The notes below the pieces were generated by a model, which was given only the letters and a program-made list of their open reading frames with translations, made no database searches and was not told where the DNA came from. A stretch of 64,000 bases of DNA, from positions 5,745,001 through 5,809,000 of the forward strand of contig NZ_CP077085.1 in assembly GCF_014268455.2 (NCBI RefSeq), in the 5' to 3' direction. How positions within the stretch are numbered: position 1 is the first letter of the stretch; each line of letters begins with the position of its first letter. This stretch comes from Pseudomonas shahriarae. Lineage in GTDB: Bacteria; Pseudomonadota; Gammaproteobacteria; Pseudomonadales; Pseudomonadaceae. Both the position numbers and the translations under genes were made by a program. Of this stretch, positions 6,887 through 14,806 are shown one piece after another.

Positions 6887-8823
6887 CAGTGGACCTCCGC
6901 TGGTACACGTGTGTTCTTGGCCGGTGCAGCCTCTTCGAGCAAGGCATCCGCCACCAACTCGGCAATGTCCTTGATCAGTGGGCGGGGCTCGACCACCCCT
7001 TCGAGCATCGCCGTGCACTGTGGGCAACCCACGGCTACCAGCTCGGCGCCGGTCTCGCGGATGTCTTCCATACGCATGTCGGGGATGCGCTGCTTGCCGG
7101 GAATATCAGTGATCGGCGCGCCGCCACCGCCACCGCAGCAACGGGAACGGAAACCCGAACGTTGCATCTCCTTGATCTCAATCCCCAGTGCCCGCAGCAC
7201 TTGGCGCGGGGCCTCGTACTCACCGTTATAGCGCCCCAGATAGCACGGGTCGTGGTAGGTCACGCTGTTGCCCTTGTGCTGGCCCAGGTTCAGCAGGCCT
7301 GCGTCGATCAGCTCGGCCATGTAGGTGCTGTGGTGCTGCACCTGGTAGTTGCCGTCGAAGGCGCCGTATTCGTTTTTCAACACATGGAAGCTATGGGGAT
7401 CGCAGGTCACGATGCGCTGGAAGCGGTACTTGGCCAGGGTCTGGATATTGCGCGCGGCCAGCAATTGGAACGTCGCCTCATCGCCCAGACGCCGGGCCAC
7501 GTCGCCGCTGTCGCGCTCCTCCAGGCCCAGTACGGCGAAGTCTACCTTGGCCGCTTTCAGCACTTTGACGAAGGCGCGCAAAGTGCGCTGGTTGCGCATG
7601 TCGAAGGCGCCGTCGCCGACCCAGAACAGCACGTCGGTGGTTTGCTTGTCGCCGAGCAATGGCAGGTTCAAATCCGCCGCCCAGTTCATCCGCCCACCTG
7701 GGGCGAATCCGCCGGGGTTGTCGGTGGCGATCAGGTTCTCCAGGACTTCGGCGCCCTTGTTCGGCGTGGCACCTTTTTCCAGGGTCAGGTGGCGGCGCAT
7801 ATCAACGATGGCGTCTACGTGCTCGATCATCATCGGGCACTCTTCGACGCAGGCGCGGCAGGTGGTACACGACCACAATGTCTCGGCGTCCACCAGGCCA
7901 TTGACGATCGGTTGGTGCGGATTGCCGCCGTGTTCGCCCACGGGCTTGCCGGGATACGGGCTGCCGGCGAACTTGGCATCAGTGCCGCCGGCCAGGCCGA
8001 CCACCATGTCCTGGATCAGCTTTTTCGGGTTCAGCGGCTGGCCGGCGGCGAAGGCCGGGCACGCGGCTTCGCACTTGCCGCACTGCACACAGGCGTCAAA
8101 ACCGAGCAGTTGGTTCCAGGTGAAATCCTTGGGTTTTTCCACGCCCAGGGGCGCGTTCTTGTCGGCCAGGTCCAGCGGCTTCAAGCCGGTGGAGCGGCCA
8201 CCGCCAAAGCGTTCGGCGCGGCGGTGCCAGGCCAGGTGCAGTGCGCCGGCAAAGGCGTGTTTCATTGGCCCGCCCCAGGTCATGCCGAAGAACATTTCCG
8301 ACACGCCCCACAGCACGCCCACACCGAGCAGCGCGGCCAACAGCCAGCCACCGAAGTCGGCAGGCAGGAGCCCGGCCACCGGCAACGTCACCAGGAAGAA
8401 GCTCACCGAAAACGCCATCAGGCTTTTCGGCAGGCGCATCCACGGGCCTTTGGACAGTCGCGACGGCGGGTTGCGCCGGCGCAGATAGACGAAGGTGGCG
8501 CCGACAAACATCAGCACCGATGCCAGCAGCAAGGCGTAGCCGAGGATACGGTTATGCAGGCCGAAGCCGTGCACCAGGATCGCCAGCAACGCCGACAGCA
8601 CAAAGCCCAGGGCCGTGGCGACGTGGGTGTTGGCGATATATTTGTCGCGGGCGACCACGTGGTGCAGGTCGACCATATAGCGCTTGGGCATGGCCAGCAG
8701 GCCACCCAGCAAGTCGACCTTGGCGGCACGGCCACGGCGCCACATATTCACCCGGCGCAGGGCGCCGAGGACGGCGAGGCCCATCGCTGCGAACAAAAGA
8801 ACAGGAAGCAAGGTGTTCAACAT
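6886..8823 (-). CDS. dgcB: dimethylglycine catabolism protein DgcB, membrane iron-sulfur oxidoreductase
   Basis: A 645-residue HdrD/GlpC-like electron carrier required with DgcA for dimethylglycine to sarcosine conversion. The N-terminal half has several hydrophobic segments (about residues 1-20, 65-110, 135-185), anchoring it in the inner membrane. Two 4Fe-4S motifs follow: CVQCGKCEAACP and CTTCRACVEECP. Two C-terminal cysteine-rich CCG modules (RCCGGGGG and GCPQC) would bind further cofactor. Start at 8823 with GGGAGC; this Shine-Dalgarno lies in a half-copy of the genome's palindromic repeat. Confidence 0.93.
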   Translation of the reverse strand: MLNTLLPVLLFAAMGLAVLGALRRVNMWRRGRAAKVDLLGGLLAMPKRYMVDLHHVVARDKYIANTHVATALGFVLSALLAILVHGFGLHNRILGYALLLASVLMFVGATFVYLRRRNPPSRLSKGPWMRLPKSLMAFSVSFFLVTLPVAGLLPADFGGWLLAALLGVGVLWGVSEMFFGMTWGGPMKHAFAGALHLAWHRRAERFGGGRSTGLKPLDLADKNAPLGVEKPKDFTWNQLLGFDACVQCGKCEAACPAFAAGQPLNPKKLIQDMVVGLAGGTDAKFAGSPYPGKPVGEHGGNPHQPIVNGLVDAETLWSCTTCRACVEECPMMIEHVDAIVDMRRHLTLEKGATPNKGAEVLENLIATDNPGGFAPGGRMNWAADLNLPLLGDKQTTDVLFWVGDGAFDMRNQRTLRAFVKVLKAAKVDFAVLGLEERDSGDVARRLGDEATFQLLAARNIQTLAKYRFQRIVTCDPHSFHVLKNEYGAFDGNYQVQHHSTYMAELIDAGLLNLGQHKGNSVTYHDPCYLGRYNGEYEAPRQVLRALGIEIKEMQRSGFRSRCCGGGGGAPITDIPGKQRIPDMRMEDIRETGAELVAVGCPQCTAMLEGVVEPRPLIKDIAELVADALLEEAAPAKNTRVPAEVH

Positions 8824-8872
8824 GGTGAAGCTCCCACATTTTTGACCGAGTCCACATTGGTTCGGTGTTGGG

Positions 8873-10933
8873 TCAGAAATCCTTGCACAGGCGCAGGGCG
8901 TCGTAGATCGCAGCGTGGGTATTGCGCTGGGCCACGCAGTCGCCGATGCGGAACAGCAAGTAGCCCTCCCCCGGCTCGCTCAGGCACGGTTGCGGCTTGA
9001 TCGCGAACAGCGCCTCAACGTCCATCTGCCCCTTGTTGCGCGCCCCTTGCTTGAGGGCGTAGTAGATTTCTTCGTCCGGACGCACGCCGTTCTCCACCAC
9101 CACCTGGTCCACCACCCGCTCTTCCTTGGCGCCGGTGTACTCGTTCTCCAGCACGGCGATGAGTTTGTCGCCCTCGCGGTAGACCTTCTCCAGCATCATG
9201 TCGCCGGTCATGATCACTTCCTTGGGGTACATGCTGCGGTAGTAGGTCGGGAATGACGTACCGCCGATGGCCACACCAGGCTTGATATCGTCAGTGACGA
9301 TCTCGACCTGGCAGCCCTTGTCGGCCAAAAAGTCCGCCACCGACATGCCGGTGAATTCGCAGATGGTGTCGTACACCAGCACGTTCTTGCCCGGCGCCAC
9401 CTTGCCGTCGAGCACGTCCCAACTGCTGACCACCAGGCCTTCTGCCGCGCCCCAGTGTTCGTTCTGCTCGAGGAACGGGTGCCCGCCCACGGCCAGCACC
9501 ACCACATCGGGACGCAGGTCGAGGATGGTCGCGGCATCGGCCGCCACGCCCAGGCGCAGGTCGACGTTCAGCCGCGCCAGTTCCAGCTGGAACCAGCGGG
9601 TGATACCGGCGATCTGGTCGCGCTGCGGTGCCTTGGACGCCGTGGTGATCTGCCCGCCGATAAAGTCTTTTTTCTCCAACAGGGTCACGTCGTGGCCGCG
9701 CTCGGCAGCGACCCGCGCCGCTTCCATCCCGGCCGGGCCGGCACCGACCACCACCACTTTGCGCTTGGGCCCGGTGGATTTTTCGATGATGTGCGGCACG
9801 CCCATGTATTCACGGGAGGTCGCGGCATTCTGGATGCACAGCACGTCCAGGCCCTGGTACTGGCGGTCGATGCAATAGTTGGCGCCGACACACTGCTTGA
9901 TCTGGTCGATCTGGCCCATTTTGATCTTGGCGATCAGGTGCGGGTCGGCCATATGCGCGCGGGTCATGCCGACCATGTCCACATAGCCGCCTTCGAGGAT
10001 GCGCGTGGCCTGGTTCGGGTCCTTGATGTTCTGCGCGTGCAGCACCGGGACCTTGACCACTTCCTTGATCCCGGCGGCCAGGTGCAGGAACGGCTCCGGC
10101 GGGAAACTCATATTGGGGATCACGTTGGCCAGGGTGTTGTGCGTGTCGCACCCCGAGCCGACCACGCCGATAAAGTCGAGCATGCCGGTGTCGTCGTAAT
10201 ACTTGGCGATCTGCTTCATGTCCTCGTGGGACAGGCCGTCCGGGTGGAACTCGTCGCCGCACAGACGGATGCCGACGCAAAAATCCGGGCCGACTTCTGC
10301 ACGCACGGCCTTGAGCACTTCCAGGCCGAATTTCATCCGCCCCTCGAAGCTGCCGCCCCATTCATCGGTACGCTTGTTGACTCGCGGGCTCCAGAACTGG
10401 TCGATCATGTGCTGGTGCACCGCCGACAGTTCCACGCCATCCAGGCCACCGGCCTTGGCCCGAGCTGCGGCGCTGGCGTAGTTGCCGATCACCCGCCAGA
10501 TTTCTTCCGGTTCGATGGTCTTGCAGGTCGCACGGTGTACCGGCTCACGCACGCCGGAGGGCGACATCAGGGTTGGCCAGTTGAAGCCGTCCCAACGCGA
10601 GCGACGGCCCATGTGGGTAATCTGGATCATGATCTTGGCGCCATGCTTGTGCATCGCGTCAGCCAGGTTCTGGAAGTGCGGGATGATGCGGTCGGTGGAC
10701 AGGTTCACCGAACTCCACCACTCCTGCGGGCTGTCGATCGCCACCACCGAGGAGCCGCCACAGATCGCCAGGCCAATACCGCCCTTGGCTTTCTCTTCGT
10801 AATACTTCACATAACGCTCGGTGGTCATCCCGCCGTCGGTGGCATACACCTCGGCGTGGGCGGTACTGAGCACGCGGTTGCGGATGGTCAGTTTGCCGAT
10901 CTGGATCGGCGCAAACATTGCTTCGAAAGCCAT
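8873..10933 (-). CDS. dgcA: dimethylglycine dehydrogenase DgcA (old-yellow-enzyme/TMADH family)
   Basis: A 686-residue flavoprotein catalysing oxidative demethylation of dimethylglycine to sarcosine. Residues ~1-340 form an FMN-binding TIM barrel of the OYE family, followed by a small Fe-S segment and a C-terminal dinucleotide-binding half with VVVVGAGPAGMEAARVAAERG. In trimethylamine dehydrogenase the 4Fe-4S ligands follow CxxCxxC-x11-C; here the pattern is Cys348, Ala351, Cys354, Cys366, so one ligand is alanine. Start at 10933 with GAGGA. It lies between the DUF5943-like gene and dgcB in one operon. Confidence 0.95.
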   Translation of the reverse strand: MAFEAMFAPIQIGKLTIRNRVLSTAHAEVYATDGGMTTERYVKYYEEKAKGGIGLAICGGSSVVAIDSPQEWWSSVNLSTDRIIPHFQNLADAMHKHGAKIMIQITHMGRRSRWDGFNWPTLMSPSGVREPVHRATCKTIEPEEIWRVIGNYASAAARAKAGGLDGVELSAVHQHMIDQFWSPRVNKRTDEWGGSFEGRMKFGLEVLKAVRAEVGPDFCVGIRLCGDEFHPDGLSHEDMKQIAKYYDDTGMLDFIGVVGSGCDTHNTLANVIPNMSFPPEPFLHLAAGIKEVVKVPVLHAQNIKDPNQATRILEGGYVDMVGMTRAHMADPHLIAKIKMGQIDQIKQCVGANYCIDRQYQGLDVLCIQNAATSREYMGVPHIIEKSTGPKRKVVVVGAGPAGMEAARVAAERGHDVTLLEKKDFIGGQITTASKAPQRDQIAGITRWFQLELARLNVDLRLGVAADAATILDLRPDVVVLAVGGHPFLEQNEHWGAAEGLVVSSWDVLDGKVAPGKNVLVYDTICEFTGMSVADFLADKGCQVEIVTDDIKPGVAIGGTSFPTYYRSMYPKEVIMTGDMMLEKVYREGDKLIAVLENEYTGAKEERVVDQVVVENGVRPDEEIYYALKQGARNKGQMDVEALFAIKPQPCLSEPGEGYLLFRIGDCVAQRNTHAAIYDALRLCKDF

Positions 10934-10948
10934 GGCACGGTCCTCGGC

Positions 10949-11479
10949 TTACAACGGCTTGACGGTGAACAAGCCGTCATCGTGGCCCTCTTCGGAGCCT
11001 CCGTAGACTTGTTCGGCGACAGTGCGGATCTGGCTGCCGCGCGCTTGCAGAATCTGGTCCATGGCGCCGGCAAACCAGCCGGTGAACATGTAGTCCACTT
11101 TGCGCCCGACCTTGCCGTACACATACACAAAGGCCGAGTGTTCGAGCTTGACGCTGGCAGTGCCTTTGTCGAGGTCGATGTCCTGGATCTTGAACAGGCC
11201 CCAGCCGCGCTGCGACAGGCGCTTCATGTAGTGCTCGAACACCGCGACGCCTTCCAGGCCGTGGCATTCGGCTTCTTTTTCACACCAGTGCCAGGCCGAC
11301 TTGTAGCCGGCCTTGTAGAGGATTTCGGCGTAGGCTTCAGCGCCCAGCACTTCCTCGATGCCCATATGGTTGTTGACGAAGAAATGGCGCGGCACGTACA
11401 GCATCGGCAGGGCGTCGGAGGTCCAGACACCGGTTTCGCTGTCGACTTCGATAGGCAATTGCGGGGCGATCTTGGCCAT
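10949..11479 (-). CDS. conserved protein of the dimethylglycine operon (DUF5943-like)
   Basis: A 176-residue soluble protein with no catalytic motif that I recognise. It has notable aromatic and histidine-rich stretches (RHFFVNNHMG, SAWHWCEKEAECHG) and resembles the small 4-vinyl-reductase-like ligand-binding fold; I recall the family name DUF5943 but cannot verify it here. It lies 15 bp upstream of dgcA and downstream of the dipeptidase-like gene, the same order as PA5396-PA5398 of P. aeruginosa, so a role in betaine or dimethylglycine demethylation is likely. Its job is unknown. Confidence 0.82.
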   Translation of the reverse strand: MAKIAPQLPIEVDSETGVWTSDALPMLYVPRHFFVNNHMGIEEVLGAEAYAEILYKAGYKSAWHWCEKEAECHGLEGVAVFEHYMKRLSQRGWGLFKIQDIDLDKGTASVKLEHSAFVYVYGKVGRKVDYMFTGWFAGAMDQILQARGSQIRTVAEQVYGGSEEGHDDGLFTVKPL

Positions 11480-11548
11480 GGAAACTTAACTCCAGAAAAT
11501 TCTTGGTAATGCCCCGGCGCGAATGGCCGGGGGAGAAAAAACGATGGC

Positions 11549-12526
11549 TTATTCGCCCCAGACGTCTTTCAACACGTTGACCCAGTTTTCACCCATGATC
11601 TTGCGCACCACGCGTTCGCTGTGGCCGCGCTTGAGCAGGGTCTCGGTCAGGTTGGGGAACTCGCCCACGGTACGAATGCCCAGCGGGTTGATGATTTTGC
11701 CGAAGCTGGTCAGGCGGCGGGCGTAGCCCTTGTCATGGGTCAGCATTTCGAAGAAATCCTGGCCATGGCCCTGGGTAAAGTCGGTACCGATGCCGATGGC
11801 GTCTTCGCCAACAATGTTCATGGTGTACTCGATGGCTTCGGCGTAGTCGTCGATGGTCGAGTCAATGCCCTTGGCCAGGAACGGCGCAAACATGGTCACG
11901 CCGACAAAACCACCGTGGTCGGCAATGAATTTGAGTTCTGCATCGGATTTGTTGCGCGGGTGCTCTTTGAGCCCGGACGGCAGGCAGTGGGAGTAGCACA
12001 CCGGTTTTTTCGATTCGAGGATGACTTCTTCGGATGTCTTGGAGCCGACGTGGGACAGGTCGCACATGATGCCGACACGGTTCATCTCGCCGACGATTTC
12101 ACGCCCGAAGCCCGACAGGCCGCCGTCGCGCTCGTAGCAGCCGGTACCCACCAGGTTCTGGGTGTTGTAGCACATCTGCACCACACCGACGCCGAGCTGC
12201 TTGAAGATCTCGACATAGCCGAGTTGGTCTTCAAAGGCATGGGCATTCTGGAAGCCGAAGATGATGCCGGTCTTGCCCTGCTCCTTGGCGCGGCGGATAT
12301 CGGCGGTGGTCTTCACCGGGATCACCAGGTCGCTGTTCTCGCGGATCAGGGTCTGGCTGGCCACGATGTTATTGATCGTGGCCTGGAAGCCTTCCCACAC
12401 CGAAACCGTGCAGTTGGCGGCGGTCAGGCCACCCTTGCGCATGTCCTCGAACAGGTCGCGGTTCCACTTGGCAATGATCAGCCCGTCGATAACGATGCTG
12501 TCGGCGTGCAGTTCGGCTGGGCTCAT
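11549..12526 (-). CDS. membrane-dipeptidase-family protein of the dimethylglycine operon, metal site degenerate
   Basis: A 325-residue renal-dipeptidase (M19) family TIM barrel, first gene of the dgc operon. In active dipeptidases the zinc ligands are an N-terminal HxD, a Glu, and two later His. Here the HxD position reads DGLII, the Glu position is Gln93 (GFQNAHA), while His159 (DLSHVG), His180 (YSHCLP) and the Asp in GTDF (249) remain. Classical dipeptidase activity is therefore doubtful. ATG 12526 follows AGGGGA and gives the family N-terminus; the longer open frame upstream is not needed. Confidence 0.88.
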   Translation of the reverse strand: MSPAELHADSIVIDGLIIAKWNRDLFEDMRKGGLTAANCTVSVWEGFQATINNIVASQTLIRENSDLVIPVKTTADIRRAKEQGKTGIIFGFQNAHAFEDQLGYVEIFKQLGVGVVQMCYNTQNLVGTGCYERDGGLSGFGREIVGEMNRVGIMCDLSHVGSKTSEEVILESKKPVCYSHCLPSGLKEHPRNKSDAELKFIADHGGFVGVTMFAPFLAKGIDSTIDDYAEAIEYTMNIVGEDAIGIGTDFTQGHGQDFFEMLTHDKGYARRLTSFGKIINPLGIRTVGEFPNLTETLLKRGHSERVVRKIMGENWVNVLKDVWGE

Positions 12527-12746
12527 CAGGCGTCCCCTTATTGGCGATTCATGCGCCGAATCGTCTGCCGGCGCTTTGGGGCCAGCATATGCCCAGGGGC
12601 TGACGGAGCCGGGTGCAAAAACGACAGGGGAATTGCCGAAAGCGTCAATCCACGACAAAGGGTGCACGGACGTGTCTGTCCTGCATCTGTTCTTTGGCCT
12701 ACGCTTGAGCCAGAATTCGACCCATCCCCTGACATGAGAAGGCGCA

Positions 12747-13148
12747 ATGAAACCGATTTTCCTGGCTTTGGTACTCCTCGCCACCGGCGTCCACGCGGCT
12801 GAAGACACCGACAGCACGCCGTGTGATGGCATCGAAAACGACAAACAGACCCTGGAATGCGCCTCCTACAACAAAACCACCGCCGAACAGCTGCTCAAGG
12901 ATAACTACCAGAGCTTGCTGGAACGCATGGGCACTACCTACGCCAGCAACAAGGCACAGTTGGCAGACATCACCGCTCGTCTGAAGGATGCCCAGCAGAA
13001 GTGGGAAAAGTTACGGGATGCTGATTGCGCGGTGGATACCTTCCCGGCAGTGACCGGCACCCAGGCCTATGCCATTGCGCAGAATGACTGCCTGGCGCGG
13101 ATGAGTGATGAGCGGTCGGAGTTTTTGGAGTCGATTGCCCAGGAATAA
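12747..13148 (+). CDS. LprI-type (DUF1311) periplasmic protein, putative lysozyme inhibitor family
   Basis: A 133-residue exported protein with a signal peptide (about residues 1-17, cleaved after HAA or HA) and four cysteines spaced as in the LprI/DUF1311 family (CDGIEND, LECASYN, DADC, NDCLARM). Some members inhibit lysozyme, others are of unknown role. Start follows AGAAGG. It diverges from the dgc operon across 220 bp and is followed after 42 bp by a DUF3010 gene. Confidence 0.8.
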   Translation: MKPIFLALVLLATGVHAAEDTDSTPCDGIENDKQTLECASYNKTTAEQLLKDNYQSLLERMGTTYASNKAQLADITARLKDAQQKWEKLRDADCAVDTFPAVTGTQAYAIAQNDCLARMSDERSEFLESIAQE

Positions 13149-13190
13149 GCGACAATCGCGCCCATCCTTTTCTCTGAAACAAGGCTATCC

Positions 13191-13598
13191 ATGACTCTCT
13201 GCGGCATCGAAATCAAAGGCAGCGAAGCCATTATCGCCGTTGCCGCCCAGGACCTGACCCACGTCGCCCTGGCCACCAAGAAAATCGCCCTCGAGGACGA
13301 TGACGAGGCCGCCAACGTCAAAGCCTTTGCCCGCCAGGTGGCCGCGTTTGTGCGCGACAACGGCATCACCCGTATCGCGATCAAGAAACGCAGCAAGAAA
13401 GGCGAATTCGCCGGCGGCCCGACCACGTTCAAGATTGAAGGGGTATTGCAGTTGCTGGACGGCGTTGAAGTGACGCTGCTGTCGCCGCAGACCATCAATG
13501 CGCAGAACAAGAAGCATGACTTTGCATTGCCGGCGACGCTGAACAAGTATCAGCATGAGGCGTTTAAAGCCGCGTGCTCGGCCTTGGTAAAAAAATAA
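13191..13598 (+). CDS. DUF3010 family protein
   Basis: A 135-residue soluble protein beginning MTLCGIEIKGSEAIIAV, with a DxD-like acidic turn (LEDDDEAA) and the segment TRIAIKKRSKKGEFAGG. It matches the small gammaproteobacterial DUF3010 family, whose fold suggests an RNase H-like domain but whose function is unknown. AAGG lies six bases before the ATG. A strong hairpin follows the gene. Confidence 0.8.
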   Translation: MTLCGIEIKGSEAIIAVAAQDLTHVALATKKIALEDDDEAANVKAFARQVAAFVRDNGITRIAIKKRSKKGEFAGGPTTFKIEGVLQLLDGVEVTLLSPQTINAQNKKHDFALPATLNKYQHEAFKAACSALVKK

Positions 13599-13612
13599 GC
13601 CCCACCACACAT

Positions 13613-13648
13613 CCCATGAGGGAGCTGGCTTGCCTGCTCCCTCATGGG
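13613..13648. terminator. hairpin between the convergent DUF3010 and cdhR genes
   Basis: Perfect 13-bp stem (CCCATGAGGGAGC/GCTCCCTCATGGG) with a ten-base loop, in the 71-bp gap between convergent genes. The inner sequence resembles the genome's REP core, so it may be both a REP element and a bidirectional terminator. There is no long T-tract. Confidence 0.55.
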
Positions 13649-13669
13649 GTCGGCATATGCCCAGTAGAC

Positions 13670-14614
13670 TTACACCACCTCCCGCCGCCGATCCTCCCGC
13701 GGGCACTTGGCAAACCGCGCCCGGTAGCTGCGGGTGAAATACGACGGCGACTCAAACCCACAGGCAATGCTCACTTCCAGCACGCTCATGCCGCTCTGGC
13801 GCAATAACTGCCGGGCTTTTTCCAGGCGCAGGCCGAGGTAGAAGTTGCTCGGGGTGTCGTTCAGGTGCAGGCGGAACAGGCGCTCCAGCTGTCGCCGCGT
13901 AACCTTGATCATCTGCGCCAGCACCAGGGTGCTCAGGGGTGGCTCGGTATGTAGCTCCATCTCGCCAATCACCTGCACCAGCTTCTGGTTGTTGATGCCG
14001 TAGCGCGTGGCGATCTGCATGCGCTGGTGGTCTTTGCGCGGGCGGATGCGGCCCAGCACGAATTGCTCGGAAACCCGGATCGCCAGCTCCGGGCCGTGGG
14101 CCTGGCTGATCAGGTCGAGCATCAGGTCGATGGACGCGGTACCGCCGGCACAGGTGATACGCCGGCGGTCGATCTCGAACAGTTCCTGAGTCACCGTCAG
14201 CGCCGGATAGGACTCTTTGAACGCGTCGATGGCCTCCCAGTGCAGGGTCAGGCGGTAGCCATCAAGCAGGCCGGCCTGGGCCAGGACGAAGCTGCCGGTG
14301 TCGATGGCGCCCAGGGTCACGCCGTCGTGGTCGAGACGACGCAGCCAGTGCTCCAGGGCCTGAGTGGCGAATTCCAGCGGTTCGAAGCCGGCCACCACCA
14401 GTAGGGTCGCACCTTTTTTCAGGGGCTCCAGGCCGGCGTCGGCATTGACCGACATGCCATTGCTCGCCAACACCGCGCCGCCGTCCGCGCTCAATACGTG
14501 CCAGCGATACAGTTCACCGCGAAAGCGGTTGGCCACGCGCAGCGGTTCGATGGCGGAAATAAAGCCGATGGCGGAGAACCCCGGCATCAGCAGGAAGTAG
14601 AAATCCTGGGACAT
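13670..14614 (-). CDS. cdhR: carnitine catabolism transcriptional activator CdhR
   Basis: A 314-residue regulator with an N-terminal GATase1/DJ-1-like ligand domain (about 1-200, ending near GGTASIDLMLDLIS) and a C-terminal AraC-type double helix-turn-helix (about 215-314: KVTRRQLERLFR and VLEVSIACGFESPSYFTRSYRARF). In P. aeruginosa CdhR senses carnitine and activates the divergent caiX-cdhCAB genes. Upstream in-frame codons exist, but the conserved MSQDFYFLLMPGFS start is at 14614. The Shine-Dalgarno is weak. It is a paralogue of GbdR encoded 4.3 kb away. Confidence 0.93.
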   Translation of the reverse strand: MSQDFYFLLMPGFSAIGFISAIEPLRVANRFRGELYRWHVLSADGGAVLASNGMSVNADAGLEPLKKGATLLVVAGFEPLEFATQALEHWLRRLDHDGVTLGAIDTGSFVLAQAGLLDGYRLTLHWEAIDAFKESYPALTVTQELFEIDRRRITCAGGTASIDLMLDLISQAHGPELAIRVSEQFVLGRIRPRKDHQRMQIATRYGINNQKLVQVIGEMELHTEPPLSTLVLAQMIKVTRRQLERLFRLHLNDTPSNFYLGLRLEKARQLLRQSGMSVLEVSIACGFESPSYFTRSYRARFAKCPREDRRREVV

Positions 14615-14683
14615 GGTGCGCACTCGTGAGACGGGTAGCGTGGTCTGTGATACGCCAGTTCCATCGCCCATTCAAGGGCACAA

Positions 14684-14718
14684 GGTCGCTGCAGTGCAAA
14701 AGTGGGTCGCCGCCGTGC
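14684..14718. promoter_or_regulatory. 14-bp direct repeat, candidate CdhR operator (caiX promoter)
   Basis: GGTCGCTGCAGTGC at 14684-14697 and GGTCGCCGCCGTGC at 14705-14718 differ at two positions and are exactly 21 bp apart, two helical turns. They lie in the 192-bp divergent gap between cdhR and caiX. On the other strand each contains GCGACC, like the arrays before gbcA and cbcX, which fits paralogous regulators. Assignment to CdhR is inference. Confidence 0.55.
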
Positions 14719-14806
14719 GTTTTACCGGGCAGCAAGCTGGGTAACTTGGCTGCACGGCGCACAAAGACGCCGGAACCCACAATAACGACCTGCCGAGGGA
14801 TCCATC

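Noticed and set aside
6889..11509. Two ~700-codon plus-strand frames opposite dgcA and dgcB
   Set aside because: Same shadow effect; the minus-strand proteins have full domain and motif support.
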